DNA from: Cyprinodon diabolis
Lineage: Eukaryota > Chordata > Actinopteri > Cyprinodontiformes > Cyprinodontidae
Reading direction: 5' to 3'
Length of the DNA stretch: 64,000 nt
NCBI GenBank assembly: GCA_030533445.1
Contig: JARPUW010000241.1
Coordinates: 25,501 to 89,500, forward strand
A model generated the notes under the pieces. The model was not told where the DNA came from. It searched no databases and worked only from the letters and a program-made list of their open reading frames with translations. Positions 12,889-27,564 of the stretch are shown piece after piece (positions within the stretch are counted from its first letter, which is position 1; every line of letters begins with the position of its first letter). The position numbers and the translations under genes were made by a program.

Positions 12889-15169
12889 CACAGCCCGTTA
12901 TAAACCAGAGCCCTTTAAAAACCAGAACCCTTTATAAACCAGAGCCCGTTATAAACCACAGCCCGTTATGAACCAGAGCTCTTTATAAACCAAAGCCAGT
13001 TATAAACAAGAGCCTGTTGTGAACCAGAGGCTTTTTAAACCAAAGCTTGTTATAAGCCAGAAGCCGATAAAAACCAGTGCCCTTTATAATCCAAAGCCCG
13101 TTATAAACCAGAGCCCATTACAAACCAGAGCCTGTTATAAACCAGAGCCAATTAGAAACCAGAGCCCTTTATAAACCAAAGCCCTTTTTAAACCAGAGCC
13201 GGTTATAAACCGGGGCCCTTTATACACCAGAACCCTTTATAAACCAGAGCCCTTTATAAACCACAGCACTGTATAAACCAAAGCCGGTTACAAACCAGAG
13301 CCGTTATAAACCACAGCCCTTTATAAACCAGAGCCTGTTATAAACCAGAGGCCTTTATAAACCAAAGCTGGTTATAAACCAAATCCCGTTATAAACCAGA
13401 TCCATTTATAAACCAAAGGCAGTTATAAATCAGAGCCAGTTATAAACCAGAGCCCTTTATAAACCAGAGCCCTTTATAAAAAAAAGAGCCCTTTATAAAT
13501 CAAAGCCCTTTAAAAACCAAATCCTTTATAAAACAGAGCCCTTTATAAACCAGAGCCTGTTATAAACCAGATCCCGTTATAAACCAGAGCCCGTTATAAA
13601 CCAAAGCCGCTTATAAACCATAGCCCGTTATAAACCAGAGCCCCTTATAAACCAAAGCTGGTTATAAACCAGAGCCCGTTATGAACCAGAGCCCTTTATA
13701 AACCAAAGCCGGTTATAAACCAGAGCCCGTTATAAATCAAAGCCGTTATAAACCAGAGTCTGTTATAAACCAGAGCCCTTTATAAACCAAAGCCGGTTAT
13801 AAACCATAGCCGTTATAAAACACAGCCCTTTATAAATCAAAGCCGGTTATAAACCAGAGCCTGTTATAAACCAGAGGCCTTTAGAAACCAAATCCTTTAT
13901 AAACCAGAGCCCTTTATAAACCAGAGCCTGTTATAAACCAGATCCCGTTATAAACCAGAGCCCGTTATAAACCAAAGCCGCTTATAAACCATAGCCCGTT
14001 ATAAACCAGAGCCCCTTATAAACCAAAGCTGGTTATAAACCAGAGCCCGTTATGAATCAGAGCCCTTTATAAACCAAAGCCGGTTATAAACCAGAGCCCG
14101 TTATAAATCAAAGCCGGTTATAAACCAGAGTCTGTTATAAACCAGAGCCCTTTATAAACCAAAGCCGGTTATAAACCATAGCCGTTATAAAACACAGCCC
14201 TTTATAAATCAAAGCCGGTTATAAACCAGAGCCTGTTATAAACCAGAGGCCTTTTTAAACCAAAGCCTGTTATAAGCCAAAGCCCGTTATAAACCAGAGC
14301 CCTTTAAAAACCAGAACCCTTTATAAACCAGAGCCCGTTATAAACCACAGCCCGTTATGAACCAGAGCTCTTTATAAACCAAAGCCAGTTATAAACCAGA
14401 GCCCGTTATAAACCAGACACCTTTATAAACCAGAGCCCATTATAAACCAGAGCCCTTTAAAAACCAAGGCCGGTTATAAACCAGAATCCGTTATAAACCA
14501 GAGCTCTTTATAAATCAAAGCCGGTTATAAACAAGAGCCTGTTATGAACCAGAGGCTTTTTAAACCAAAGCTTGTTATAAGCCAGAGGCCGATAAAAACC
14601 AGAGCCCTTTATAATCCAAAGCCCGTTATAAACCAGAGCCCATTAGAAACCAGAGCCCTTTATAAACCAGAACCTTTTATAAACCAGAGCCCTTTATAAA
14701 CCAGAGCCCTTTATAAACCACAGCCCTGTATAAACCAAAGCCGGTTACAAACCAGAGCCGTTATAAACCACAGCCCTTTATAAACCAGAGCCTGTTATAA
14801 ACCAGAGGACTTCATAAACCAAAACTGGTTATAAACCAGATCCCGTTATAAACCAGAGCCTGTTATAAAACCAAAGCCTGTTATAAACAAGAGCCAATTA
14901 GAAACCAGAGCCCTTTATAAACCAAAGCCCTTTTTAAACCAGAGCCGGTTATAAACCGGGTCCCCTTATAAACCAAAGCCGGTTATAAACCAGAGCCCGT
15001 TATAAATCAAAGCCGGTTATAAACCAGAGTCTGTTATAAACCAGAGCCCTTTATAAACCAAAGCCAGTTATAAACCAGAGCCTGTTATAAATCAAAGCCG
15101 GTTATAAACCAGAGTCGTTATAAACCACAGCCCTTTATAAACCAGAGCCTGTTATAAACCAGAGGCCTT

Positions 15170-18100
15170 TATAAACCAAAGCCGGTTATAAACCAGATCC
15201 CGTTATAAACCAGATCCATTTATAAAACAAAGCCAGTTATAAACCAAAACCAATTATAAACCAGAGCCCTTTATAAACCAGAGCCCTTTATAAAAAAAGA
15301 GCCCTTTATAAATCAAAGCCCTTTAGAAACCAAATCCTTTATAAACCAGAGCCCTTTATAAACCAGAGCCTGTTATAAACCAGATCCCGTTATAAACCAG
15401 AGCCCGTTATAAACCAAAGCCGCTTATAAACCATAGCCCGTTATAAACCAGAGCCCCTTATAAACCAAAGCTGGTTATAAACCAGAGCCCGTTATGAATC
15501 AGAGCCCTTTATAAACCAAAGCGGGTTATAAACCAGAGCCCGTTATAAATCAAAGCCGGTTATAAACCAGAGTCTGTTATAAACCAGAGCCCTTTATAAA
15601 CCAAAGCCGGTTATAAACCATAGCCGTTATAAAACACAGCCCTTTATAAATCAAAGCCGGTTATAAACCAGAGCCTGTTATAAACCAGAGGCCTTTTTAA
15701 ACCAAAGCCTGTTATAAGCCAGAGCCCGTTATAAATCAAAGCCGGTTATAAACCAGAGTATGTTATAAACCAGAGCCCTTTATAGACCAAAGCCGGTTAC
15801 AAACCAGAGCCGTTATAAACCACAGCCCTTTATAAACCAGAGCCTGTTATAAACCAGAGGCCTTCATAAACCAAAACTGGTTATAAACCAGATCCCGTTA
15901 TAAACCAGAGCCCGTTATAAAACCAAAGCCTGTTATAAACAAGAGCCAATTAAAAAACCAGAGCCCTTTATAAACCAAAGCCCTTTTTAAACCAGAGCCG
16001 GTTATAAACCGGGTCCCCTTATAAACCAAAGCCGGTTATAAACCAGAGCCCGTTATAAATCAAAGCCGGTTATAAACCAGAGTCTGTTATAAACCAGAGC
16101 CCTTTATAAACCAAAGCCAGTTATAAACCAGAGCCTGTTATAAATCAAAGCCGGTTATAAACCAGAGTCGTTATAAACCACAGCCCTTTATAAACCAGAG
16201 CCTGTTATAAACCAGAGGCCTTTATAAACCAAAGCCGGTTATAAACCAGATCCCGTTATAAACCAGATCCATTTATAAAACAAAGCCAGTTATAAACCAA
16301 AACCAATTATAAACCAGAGCCCTTTATAAACCAAAGCCGGTTATAAACCATAGCCGTTATAAAACACAGCCCTTTATAAATCAAAGCCGGTTATAAACCA
16401 GAGCCTGTTATAAACCAGAGGCCTTTTTAAACCAAAGCCTGTTATAAGCCAGAGCCCGTTATAAATCAAAGCCGGTTATAAACCAGAGTCTGTTATAAAC
16501 CAGAGCCCTTTATAAACCAAAGCCGGTTATAAACCATAGCCGTTATAAAACACAGCCCTTTATAAATCAAAGCCGGTTATAAACCAGAGCCTGTTATAAA
16601 CCAGAGGCCTTTTTAAACCAAAGCCTGTTATAAGCCAGAGCCCGTTATAAACCAGAGCCCTTTAAAAACCAGAACCCTTTATAAACCAGAGCCCGTTATA
16701 AACCACAGCCCGTTATGAACCAGAGCTCTTTATAAACCAAAGCCAGTTATAAACCAGAGCCTGTTATAAACCAGACACCTTTATAAACCAGAGCCCATTA
16801 TAAACCAGAGCCCTTTAAAAACCAAGGCCGGTTATAAACCAGAATCCGTTATAAACCAGAGCTCTTTATAAATCAAAGCCGGTTATAAACAAGAGCCTGT
16901 TATGAACCAGAGGCTTTTTAAACCAAAGCTTGTTATAAGCCAGAGGCCAATAAAAACCAGAGCCCTTTATAATCCAAAGCCCGTTATAAACCAGAGCCCA
17001 TTAGAAACCAGAGCCCTTTATAAACCAGAACCTTTTATAAACCAGAGCCCTTTATAAACCAGAGCCCTTTATAAACCACAGCCCTGTATAAACCAAAGCC
17101 GGTTACAAACCAGAGCCGTTATAAACCACAGCCCTTTATAAACCAGAGCCTGTTATAAACCAGAGGCCTTCATAAACCAAAGCCGGTTATAAACCAGATC
17201 CCGTTATAAACCAGATCCATTTATAAAACAAAGCCAGTTATAAACCAAAACCAATTATAAACCAGAGCCCTTTATAAACCAGAGCCCTTTATAAAAAAAA
17301 GAGCCCTTTATAAATCAAAGCCCTTTAGAAACCAAATCCTTTATAAACCAGAGCCCTTTATAAACCAGAGCCTGTTATAAACCAGATCCCGTTATAAACC
17401 AGAGCCCGTTATAAACCAAAGCCGCTTATAAACCATAGCCCGTTATAAACCAGAGCCCCTTATAAACCAAAGCTGGTTATAAACCAGAGCCCGTTATGAA
17501 TCAGAGCCCTTTATAAACCAAAGCGGGTTATAAACCAGAGCCCGTTATAAATCAAAGCCGGTTATAAACCAGAGTCTGTTATAAACCAGAGCCCTTTATA
17601 AACCAAAGCCGGTTATAAACCATAGCCGTTATAAAACACAGCCCTTTATAAATCAAAGCCGGTTATAAACCAGAGCCTGTTATAAACCAGAGGCCTTTTT
17701 AAACCAAAGCCTGTTATAAGCCAGAGCCCGTTATAAATCAAAGCCGGTTATAAACCAGAGTATGTTATAAACCAGAGCCCTTTATAGACCAAAGCCGGTT
17801 ACAAACCAGAGCCGTTATAAACCACAGCCCTTTATAAACCAGAGCCTGTTATAAACCAGAGGCCTTCATAAACCAAAACTGGTTATAAACCAGATCCCGT
17901 TATAAACCAGAGCCCGTTATAAAACCAAAGCCTGTTATGAACAAGAGCCAATTAAAAAACCAGAGCCCTTTATAAACCAAAGCCCTTTTTAAACCAGAGC
18001 CGGTTATAAACCGGGTCCCCTTATAAACCAAAGCCGGTTATAAACCAGAGCCCGTTATAAATCAAAGCCGGTTATAAACCAGAGTCTGTTATAAACCAGA

Positions 18101-19173
18101 GCCCTTTATAAACCAAAGCCAGTTATAAACCAGAGCCTGTTATAAATCAAAGCCGGTTATAAACCAGATTCGTTATAAACCACAGCCCTTTATAAACCAG
18201 AGCCTGTTATAAACCAGAGGCCTTTATAAACCAAAGCCGGTTATAAACCAGATCCCGTTATAAACCAGATCCATTTATAAAACAAAGCCAGTTATAAACC
18301 AAAACCAATTATAAACCAGAGCCCTTTATAAACCAAAGCCGGTTATAAACCATAGCCGTTATAAAACACAGCCCTTTATAAATCAAAGCCGGTTATAAAC
18401 CAGAGCCTGTTATAAACCAGAGGCCTTTTTAAACCAAAGCCTGTTATAAGCCAGAGCCCGTTATAAATCAAAGCCGGTTATAAACCAGAGTCTGTTATAA
18501 ACCAGAGCCCTTTATAAACCAAAGCCGGTTATAAACCATAGCCGTTATAAAACACAGCCCTTTATAAATCAAAGCCGGTTATAAACCAGAGCCTGTTATA
18601 AACCAGAGGCCTTTTTAAACCAAAGCCTGTTATAAGCCAGAGCCCGTTATAAACCAGAGCCCTTTAAAAACCAGAACCCTTTATAAACCAGAGCCCGTTA
18701 TAAACCACAGCCCGTTATGAACCAGAGCTCTTTATAAACCAAAGCCAGTTATAAACCAGAGCCTGTTATAAACCAGACACCTTTATAAACCAGAGCCCAT
18801 TATAAACCAGAGCCCTTTAAAAACCAAGGCCGGTTATAAACCAGAATCCGTTATAAACCAGAGCTCTTTATAAATCAAAGCCGGTTATAAACAAGAGCCT
18901 GTTATGAACCAGAGGCTTTTTAAACCAAAGCTTGTTATAAGCCAGAGGCCAATAAAAACCAGAGCCCTTTATAATCCAAAGCCCGTTATAAACCAGAGCC
19001 CATTAGAAACCAGAGCCCTTTATAAACCAGAACCTTTTATAAACCAGAGCCCTTTATAAACCAGAGCCCTTTATAAACCACAGCCCTGTATAAACCAAAG
19101 CCGGTTACAAACCAGAGCCGTTATAAACCACAGCCCTTTATAAACCAGAGCCTGTTATAAACCAGAGGCCTTC
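15170..19173. repeat. 2002-bp higher-order unit, two tandem copies
   Basis: Blocks at about 15170-17171 and 17172-19173. A private variant, GAGTATGTTATAAACC followed by a TATAGACC monomer, occurs only at about 15756 and 17758. The CGGGTCCCC variant at 16011 and 18013 gives the same 2002-bp spacing. The copies look almost identical. They diverge after about 19170, where the next block has AAAACTGG instead of AAAGCCGG. Confidence 0.85.
15285..15345. repeat. Example of the A-rich marker cassette
   Basis: A monomer in which the ACCA has become a run of A (TTATAAAAAAAGAGCCC) is followed by CTTTATAAATCAAAG, a CTTTAGAAACC monomer and a shortened 15-bp AAATCC monomer. The same order recurs about every 0.2-2 kb through the window (for example near 1825, 4676, 10290, 17295, 26956, 39890, 43430, 53457, 63166). 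The A-run varies from about 7 to 10, as expected from slippage. It is listed once as a type example. Confidence 0.75.
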
Positions 19174-22100
19174 ATAAACCAAAACTGGTTATAAACCAGA
19201 TCCCGTTATAAACCAGAGCCCGTTATAAAACCAAAGCCTGTTATAAACAAGAGCCAATTAGAAACCAGAGCCCTTTATAAACCAAAGCCCTTTTTAAACC
19301 AGAGCCGGTTATAAATCGGGTCCCCTTATAAACCAAAGCCGGTTATAAACCAGAGCCCATTATAAATCAAAGCCGGTTATAAACCAGAGTCTGTTATAAA
19401 CCAGAGCCCTTTATAAACCAAAGCCAGTTATAAACCAGAGCCTGTTATAAATCAAAGCCGGTTATAAACCAGAGTCGTTATAAACCACAGCCCTTTATAA
19501 ACCAGAGCCTGTTATAAACCAGAGGCCTTTATAAACCAAAGCCGGTTATAAACCAGATCCCGTTATAAACCAGATCCATTTATAAAACAAAGCCAGTTAT
19601 AAACCAAAACCAATTATAAACCAGAGCCCTTTATAAACCAGAGCCCTTTATAAAAAAAAGAGCCCTTTATAAATCAAAGCCCTTTAGAAACCATAGCCGT
19701 TATAAAACACAGCCCTTTATAAATCAAAGCCTGTTATAAACCAGAGCCTGTTATAAACCAGAGGCCTTTTTAAACCAAAGCCTGTTATAAGCCAGAGCCC
19801 GTTATAAATCAAAGCCGGTTATAAACCAGAGTCTGTTATAAACCAGAGCCCTTTATAAACCAAAGCCGGTTATAAACCATAGCCGTTATAAAACACAGCC
19901 CTTTATAAATCAAAGCCGGTTATAAACCAGAGCCTGTTATAAACCAGAGGCCTTTTTAAACCAAAGCCTGTTATAAGCCAGAGCCCGTTATAAACCAGAG
20001 CCCTTTAAAAACCAGAACCCTTTATAAACCAGAGCCCGTTATAAACCACAGCCCGTTATGAACCAGAGCTCTTTATAAACCAAAGCCAGTTATAAACCAG
20101 AGCCTGTTATAAACCAGACACCTTTATAAACCAGAGCCCATTATAAACCAGAGCACTTTAGAAACCAAGGCCGGTTATAAACCAGAATCCGTTATAAACC
20201 AGAGCTCTTTATAAATCAAAGCCGGTTATAAACAAGAGCCTGTTATGAACAAGAGGCTTTTTAAACCAAAGCTTGTTATAAGCCAGAGGCCAATAAAAAC
20301 CAGAGCCCTTTATAATCCAAAGCCCGTTATAAACCAGAGCCCATTAGAAACCAGAGCCCTTTATAAACCAGAACCTTTTATAAACCAGAGCCCTTTATAA
20401 ACCAGAGCCCTTTATAAACCACAGCCCTGTATAAACCAAAGCCGGTTACAAACCAGAGCCGTTATAAACCACAGCCCTTTATAAACCAGAGCCTGTTATA
20501 AACCAGAGGCCTTCATAAACCAAAACTGGTTATAAACCAGATCCCGTTATAAACCAGAGCCCGTTATAAAACCAAAGCCTGTTATAAACAAGAGCCAATT
20601 AGAAACCAGAGCCCTTTATAAACCAAAGCCCTTTTTAAACCAGAGCCGGTTATAAATCGGGTCCCCTTATAAACCAAAGCCGGTTATAAACCAGAGCCCA
20701 TTATAAATCAAAGCCGGTTATAAACCAGAGTCTGTTATAAACCAGAGCCCTTTATAAACCAAAGCCAGTTATAAACCAGAGCCTGTTATAAACCAGAGGC
20801 CTTTATAAACCAAAGCCGGTTATAAACCAGATCCCGTTATAAACCAGATCCATTTATAAAACAAAGCCAGTTATAAACCAAAACCAATTATAAACCAGAG
20901 CCCTTTATAAACCAGAGCCCTTTATAAAAAAAAGAGCCCTTTATAAATCAAAGCCCTTTAGAAACCAAATCCTTTATAAACCAGAGCCCTTTATAAACCA
21001 GAGCCTGTTATAAACCAGATCCCGTTATAAACCAGAGCCCGTTATAAACCAAAGCCGCTTATAAACCATAGCCCGTTATAAACCAGAGCCCCTTATAAAC
21101 CAAAGCTGGTTATAAACCAGAGCCCGTTATGAATCAGAGCCCTTTATAAACCAAAGCCGGTTATAAACCAGAGCCCATTATAAATCAAAGCCGGTTATAA
21201 ACCAGAGTCTGTTATAAACCAGAGTCTGTTATAAACCAGAGCCCTTTATAAACCAAAGCCGGTTATAAACCATAGCCGTTATAAAACACAGCCATTTATA
21301 AATCAAAGCCGGTTATAAACCAGAGCCTGTTATAAACCAGAGGCCTTTTTAAACCAAAGCCTGTTATAAGCCAGAGCCCGTTATAAATCAAAGCCGGTTA
21401 TAAACCAGAGTCTGTTATAAACCAGAGCCCTTTATAAACCAAAGCCGGTTACAAACCAGAGCCGTTATAAACCACAGCCCTTTATAAACCAGAGCCTGTT
21501 ATAAACCAGAGGCCTTCATAAACCAAAACTGGTTATAAACCAGATCCCGTTATAAACCAGAGCCCGTTATAAAACCAAAGCCTGTTATAAACAAGAGCCA
21601 ATTAGAAACCAGAGCCCTTTATAAACCAAAGCCCTTTTTAAACCAGAGCCGGTTATAAACCGGGTCCCCTTATAAACCAAAGCCGGTTATAAACCAGAGC
21701 CCGTTATAAATCAAAGCCGGTTATAAACCAGAGTCTGTTATAAACCAGAGCCCTTTATAAACCAAAGCCAGTTATAAACCAGAGCCTGTTATAAATCAAA
21801 GCCGGTTATAAACCAGAGTCGTTATAAACCACAGCCCTTTATAAACCAGAGCCTGTTATAAACCAGAGGCCTTTATAAACCAAAGCCGGTTATAAACCAG
21901 ATCCCGTTATAAACCAGATCCATTTATAAAACAAAGCCAGTTATAAACCAAAACCAATTATAAACCAGAGCCCTTTATAAACCAGAGCCCTTTATAAAAA
22001 AAAGAGCCCTTTATAAATCAAAGCCCTTTAGAAACCAAATCCTTTATAAACCAGAGCCCTTTATAAACCAGAGCCTGTTATAAACCAGATCCCGTTATAA

Positions 22101-25100
22101 ACCAGAGCCCGTTATAAACCAAAGCCGCTTATAAACCATAGCCCGTTATAAACCAGAGCCCCTTATAAACCAAAGCTGGTTATAAACCAGAGCCCGTTAT
22201 GAATCAGAGCCCTTTATAAACCAAAGCCTGTTATAAAGCCAGAGCCCGTTATAAATCAAAGCCGGTTATAAACCAGAGTCTGTTATAAACCAGAGCCCTT
22301 TATAAACCAAAGCCGGTTATTAAACATAGCCGTTATAATACACAGCCCTTTATAAATCAAAGCCGGTTATAAACCAGAGCCTGTTATAAACCAGAGGCCT
22401 TTTTAAACCAAAGCCTGTTATAAGCCAGAGCCCGTTATAAACCAGAACCCTTTAAAAACCAGAACCCTTTATAAACCAGAGCCCGTTATAAACCACAGCC
22501 CGTTATGAACCAGAGCTCTTTATAAACCAAAGCCAGTTATAAACCAGAGCCCGTTATAAACCAGACACCTTTATAAACCAGAGCCCATTATAAACCAGAG
22601 CCCTTTAAAAACCAAGGCCAGTTATAAACCAGAATCCGTTATAAACCAGAGCTCTTTATAAATCAAAGCCGGTTATAAACAAGAGCCTGTTATGAACCAG
22701 AGGCTTTTTAAACCAAAGCTTGTTATAAGCCAGAGGCCGATAAAAACCAGAGCCCTTTATAATCCAAAGCCCGTTATAAACCAGAGCCCATTAGAAACCA
22801 GAGCCCTTTATAAACCAGAACCTTTTATAAACCAGAGCCCTTTATAAACCAGAGCCCTTTATAAACCACAGCCCTGTATAAACCAAAGCCGGTTACAAAC
22901 CAGAGCCGTTATAAACAACAGCCCTTTATAAACCAGAGCCTGTTATAAACCAGAGGCCTTCATAAACCAAAACTGGTTATAAACCAGATCCCGTTATAAA
23001 CCAGAGCCCGTTATAAAACCAAAGCCTGTTATAAACAAGAGCCAATTAGAAACCAGAGCCCTTTATAAACCAAAGCCCTTTTTAAACCAGAGCCGGTTAT
23101 AAACCGGGTCCCCTTATAAACCAAAGCCGGTTATAAACCAGAGCCCGTTATAAATCAAAGCCGGTTATAAACCAGAGTCTGTTATAAACCAGAGCCCTTT
23201 ATAAACCAAAGCCAGTTATAAACCAGAGCCTGTTATAAATCAAAGCCGGTTATAAACCAGAGTCGTTATAAACCACAGCCCTTTATAAACCAGAGCCTGT
23301 TATAAACCAGAGGCCTTTATAAACCAAAGCCGGTTATAAACCAGATCCCGTTATAAACCAGATCCATTTATAAAACAAAGCCAGTTATTAACCAAAACCA
23401 ATTATAAACCAGAGCCCTTTATAAACCAGAGCCCTTTATAAAAAAAAGAGCCCTTTATAAATCAAAGCCCTTTAGAAACCAAATCCTTTATAAACCAGAG
23501 CCCTTTATAAACCAGAGCCTGTTATAAACCAGATCCCGTTATAAACCAGAGCCTGTTATAAACCAAAGCCGCTTATAAACCATAGCCCGTTATAAACCAG
23601 AGCCCCTTATAAACCAAAGCTGGTTATAAACCAGAGCCCGTTATGAATCAGAGCCCTTTATAAACCAAAGCCGGTTATAAACCAGAGCCCGTTATAAATC
23701 AAAGCCGGTTATAAACCAGAGTCTGTTATAAACCAAAGCCCTTTATAAACCAAAGCCGGTTACAAACCAGAGCCGTTATAAACCACAGCCCTTTATAAAC
23801 CAGAGCCTGTTATAAACCAGAGGCCTTCATAAACCAAAACTGGTTATGAACCAGATCCCGTTATAAACCAGAGCCCGTTATAAAACCAAAGCCTGTTATA
23901 AACAAGAGCCAATTAGAAACCAGAGCCCTTTATAAACCAAAGCCCTTTTTAAACCAGAGCCGGTTATAAACCGGGTCCCCTTATAAACCAAAGCCGGTTA
24001 TAAACCAGAGCCCGTTATAAATCAAAGCCGGTTATAAACCAGAGTCTGTTATAAACCAGAGCCCTTTATAAACCAAAGCCAGTTATAAACCAGAGCCTGT
24101 TATAAAACAAAGCCGGTTATAAACCAGAGTCGTTATAAACCACAGCCCTTTATAAACCAAAACCAATTATAAACCAGAGCCCTTTATAAACCAGAGCCCT
24201 TTATAAAAAAAAGAGCCCTTTATAAATCAAAGCCCTTTAGAAACCAAATCCTTTATAAACCAGAGCCCTTTATAAACCAGAGCCTGTTATAAACCAGATC
24301 CCGTTATAAACCAGAGCCCGTTATAAACCAAAGCCGCTTATAAACCATAGCCCGTTATAAACCAGAGCCCCTTATAAACCAAAGCTGGTTATAAACCAGA
24401 GCCCGTTATGAATCAGAGCCCTTTATAAACCAAAGCCTGTTATAAAGCCAGAGCCCGTTATAAATCAAAGCCGGTTATAAACCAGAGTCTGTTATAAACC
24501 AGAGCCCTTTATAAACCAAAGCCGGTTATTAAACATAGCCGTTATAATACACAGCCCTTTATAAATCAAAGCCGGTTATAAACCAGAGCCTGTTATAAAC
24601 CAGAGGCCTTTTTAAACCAAAGCCTGTTATAAGCCAGAGCCCGTTATAAACCAGAGCCCTTTAAAAACCAGAACCCTTTATAAACCAGAGCCCGTTATAA
24701 ACCACAGCCCGTTATGAACCAGAGCTCTTTATAAACCAAAGCCAGTTATAAACCAGAGCCCGTTATAAACCAGACACCTTTATAAACCAGAGCCCATTAT
24801 AAACCAGAGCCCTTTAAAAACCAAGGCCAGTTATAAACCAGAATCCGTTATAAACCAGAGCTCTTTATAAATCAAAGCCGGTTATAAACAAGAGCCTGTT
24901 ATGAACCAGAGGCTTTTTAAACCAAAGCTTGTTATAAGCCAGAGGCCAATAAAAACCAGAGCCCTTTATAATCCAAAGCCCGTTATAAACCAGAGCCCAT
25001 TAGAAACCAGAGCCCTTTATAAACCAGAACCTTTTATAAACCAGAGCCCTTTATAAACCAGAGCCCTTTATAAACCACAGCCCTGTATAAACCAAAGCCG

Positions 25101-27560
25101 GTTACAAACCAGAGCCGTTATAAACAACAGCCCTTTATAAACCAGAGCCTGTTATAAACCAGAGGCCTTCATAAACCAAAACTGGTTATAAACCAGATCC
25201 CGTTATAAACCAGAGCCCGTTATAAAACCAAAAACCTGTTATAAACAAGAGCCAATTAGAAACCAGAGCCCTTTATAAACCAAAGACCTTTTTAAACCAG
25301 AGCCGGTTATAAACCGGGTCCCCTTATAAACCAAAGCCGGTTATAAACCAGAGCCCGTTATAAATCAAAGCCGGTTATAAACCAGAGTCTGTTATAAACC
25401 AGAGCCCTTTATAAACCAAAGCCAGTTATAAACCAGAGCCTGTTATAAATCAAAGCCGGTTATAAACCAGAGTCGTTATAAACCACAGCCCTTTATAAAC
25501 CAGAGCCTGTTATAAACCAGAGGCCTTTATAAACCAAAGCCGGTTATAAACCACATCCCGTTATAAACCAGATCCATTTATAAAACAAAGCCAGTTATAA
25601 ACCAAAACCAATTATAAACCAGAGCCCTTTATAAACCAAAGCCGGTTATAAACCATAGCCGTTATAAAACACAGCCCTTTATAAATCAAAGCCGGTTATA
25701 AACCAGAGCCTGTTATAAACCAGAGGCCTTTTTAAACCAAAGCCTGTTATAAGCCAGAGCCCGTTATAAATCAAAGCCGGTTATAAACCAGAGTCTGTTA
25801 TAAACCAGAGCCCTTTATAAACCAAAGCCGGTTATAAACCATAGCCGTTATAAAACACAGCCCTTTATAAATCAAAGCCGGTTATAAACCAGAGCCTGTT
25901 ATAAACCAGAGGCCTTTTTAAACCAAAGCCTGTTATAAGCCAGAGCCCGTTATAAACCAGAGCCCTTTACAAACCAGAACCCTTTATAAACCAGAGCCCG
26001 TTATAAACCACATCCCGTTATGAACCAGAGCTCTTTATAAACCAAAGCCAGTTATAAACCAGAGCCCGTTATAAACCAGACACCTTTATAAACCAGAGCC
26101 CATTATAAACCAGAGCCCTTTAAAAACCAAGGCTGGTTATAAACCAGAATCCGTTATAAACCAGAGCTCTTTATAAATCAAAGCCGGTTATAAACAAGAG
26201 CCTGTTATGAACCAGAGGCTTTTTAAACCAAAGCTTGTTATAAGCCAGAGGCCAATAAAAACCAGAGCCCTTTATAATCCAAAGCCCGTTATAAACCAGA
26301 GCCCATTAGAAACCAGAGCCCTTTATAAACCAGAACCTTTTATAAACCAGAGCCCTTTATAAACCAGAGCCCTTTATAAACCACAGCCCTGTATAAACCA
26401 AAGCCGGTTACAAACCAGAGCCGTTATAAACCACAGCCCTTTATAAACCAGAGCCTGTTATAAACCGGAGGCCTTAATAAACCAAAACTGGTTATAAACC
26501 AGATCCCGTTATAAACCAGAGCCCGTTATAAAACCAAAGCCTGTTATAAACAAGAGCCAATTAGAAACCAGAGCCCTTTATAAACCAAAGCCCTTTTTAA
26601 ACCAGAGCCGGTTATAAATCGGGTCCCCTTATAAACCAAAGCCGGTTATAAACCAGATCCCGTTATAAATCAAAGCCGGTTATAAACCAGAGTCTGTTAT
26701 AAACCAGAGCCCTTTATAAACCAAAGCCAGTTATAAACCAGAGCCTCTTATAAATCAAAGCCGGTTATAAACCAGAGTCGTTATAAACCACAGCCCTTTA
26801 TAAACCAGAGCCTGTTATAAACCAGAGGCCTTTATAAACCAAAGCCGGTTATAAACCAGATCCCGTTATAAACCAGATCCATTTATAAAACAAAGCCAGT
26901 TATAAACCAAAACCAATTATAAACCAGAGCCCTTTATAAACCAGAGCCCTTTATAAAAAAAGAGCCCTTTATAAATCAAAGCCCTTTAGAAACCAAATCC
27001 TTTATAAACCAGAGCCCTTTATAAACCAGAGCCTGTTATAAACCAGATCCCGTTATAAACCAGAGCCCGTTATAAACCAAAGCCGCTTATAAACCATAGC
27101 CCGTTATAAACCAGAGCCCCTTATAAACCAAAGCTGGTTATAAACCAGAGCCCGTTATGAATCAGAGCCCTTTATAAACCAAAGCCGGTTATAAACCAGA
27201 GCCCGTTATAAATCAAAGCCGGTTATAAACCAGAGTCTGTTATAAACCAGAGCCCTTTATAAACCAAAGCCGGTTATAAACCATAGCCGTTATAAAACAC
27301 AGCCCTTTATAAATCAAAGCCGGTTATAAACCAGAGCCTGTTATAAACCAGAGGCCTTTTTAAACCAAAGCCTGTTATAAGCCAGAGCCCGTTATAAATC
27401 AAAGCCGGTTATAAACCAGAGTCTGTTATAAACCAAAGCCCTTTATAAACCAAAGCCGGTTACAAACCAGAGCCGTTATAAACCACAGCCCTTTATAAAC
27501 CAGAGCCTGTTATAAACCAGAGGCCTTCATAAACCAAAACTGGTTATAAACCAGATCCCG
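19174..27560. repeat. Region of mosaic 0.87-1.44 kb higher-order units
   Basis: The marker GGGTCCCC recurs at 19318, 20659, 21662, 23106, 23973, 25316 and 26621. The spacings are 1341, 1003, 1444, 867, 1343 and 1305 bp. The near-equal values 1341/1343, and 1305 (also seen from 18013 to 19318), suggest that blocks were copied and then trimmed or extended by 186-bp and other modules. The repeated cassettes between markers are the same as in neighbouring blocks. No coding sequence is present. Confidence 0.7.
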
Positions 27561-27564
27561 TTAT

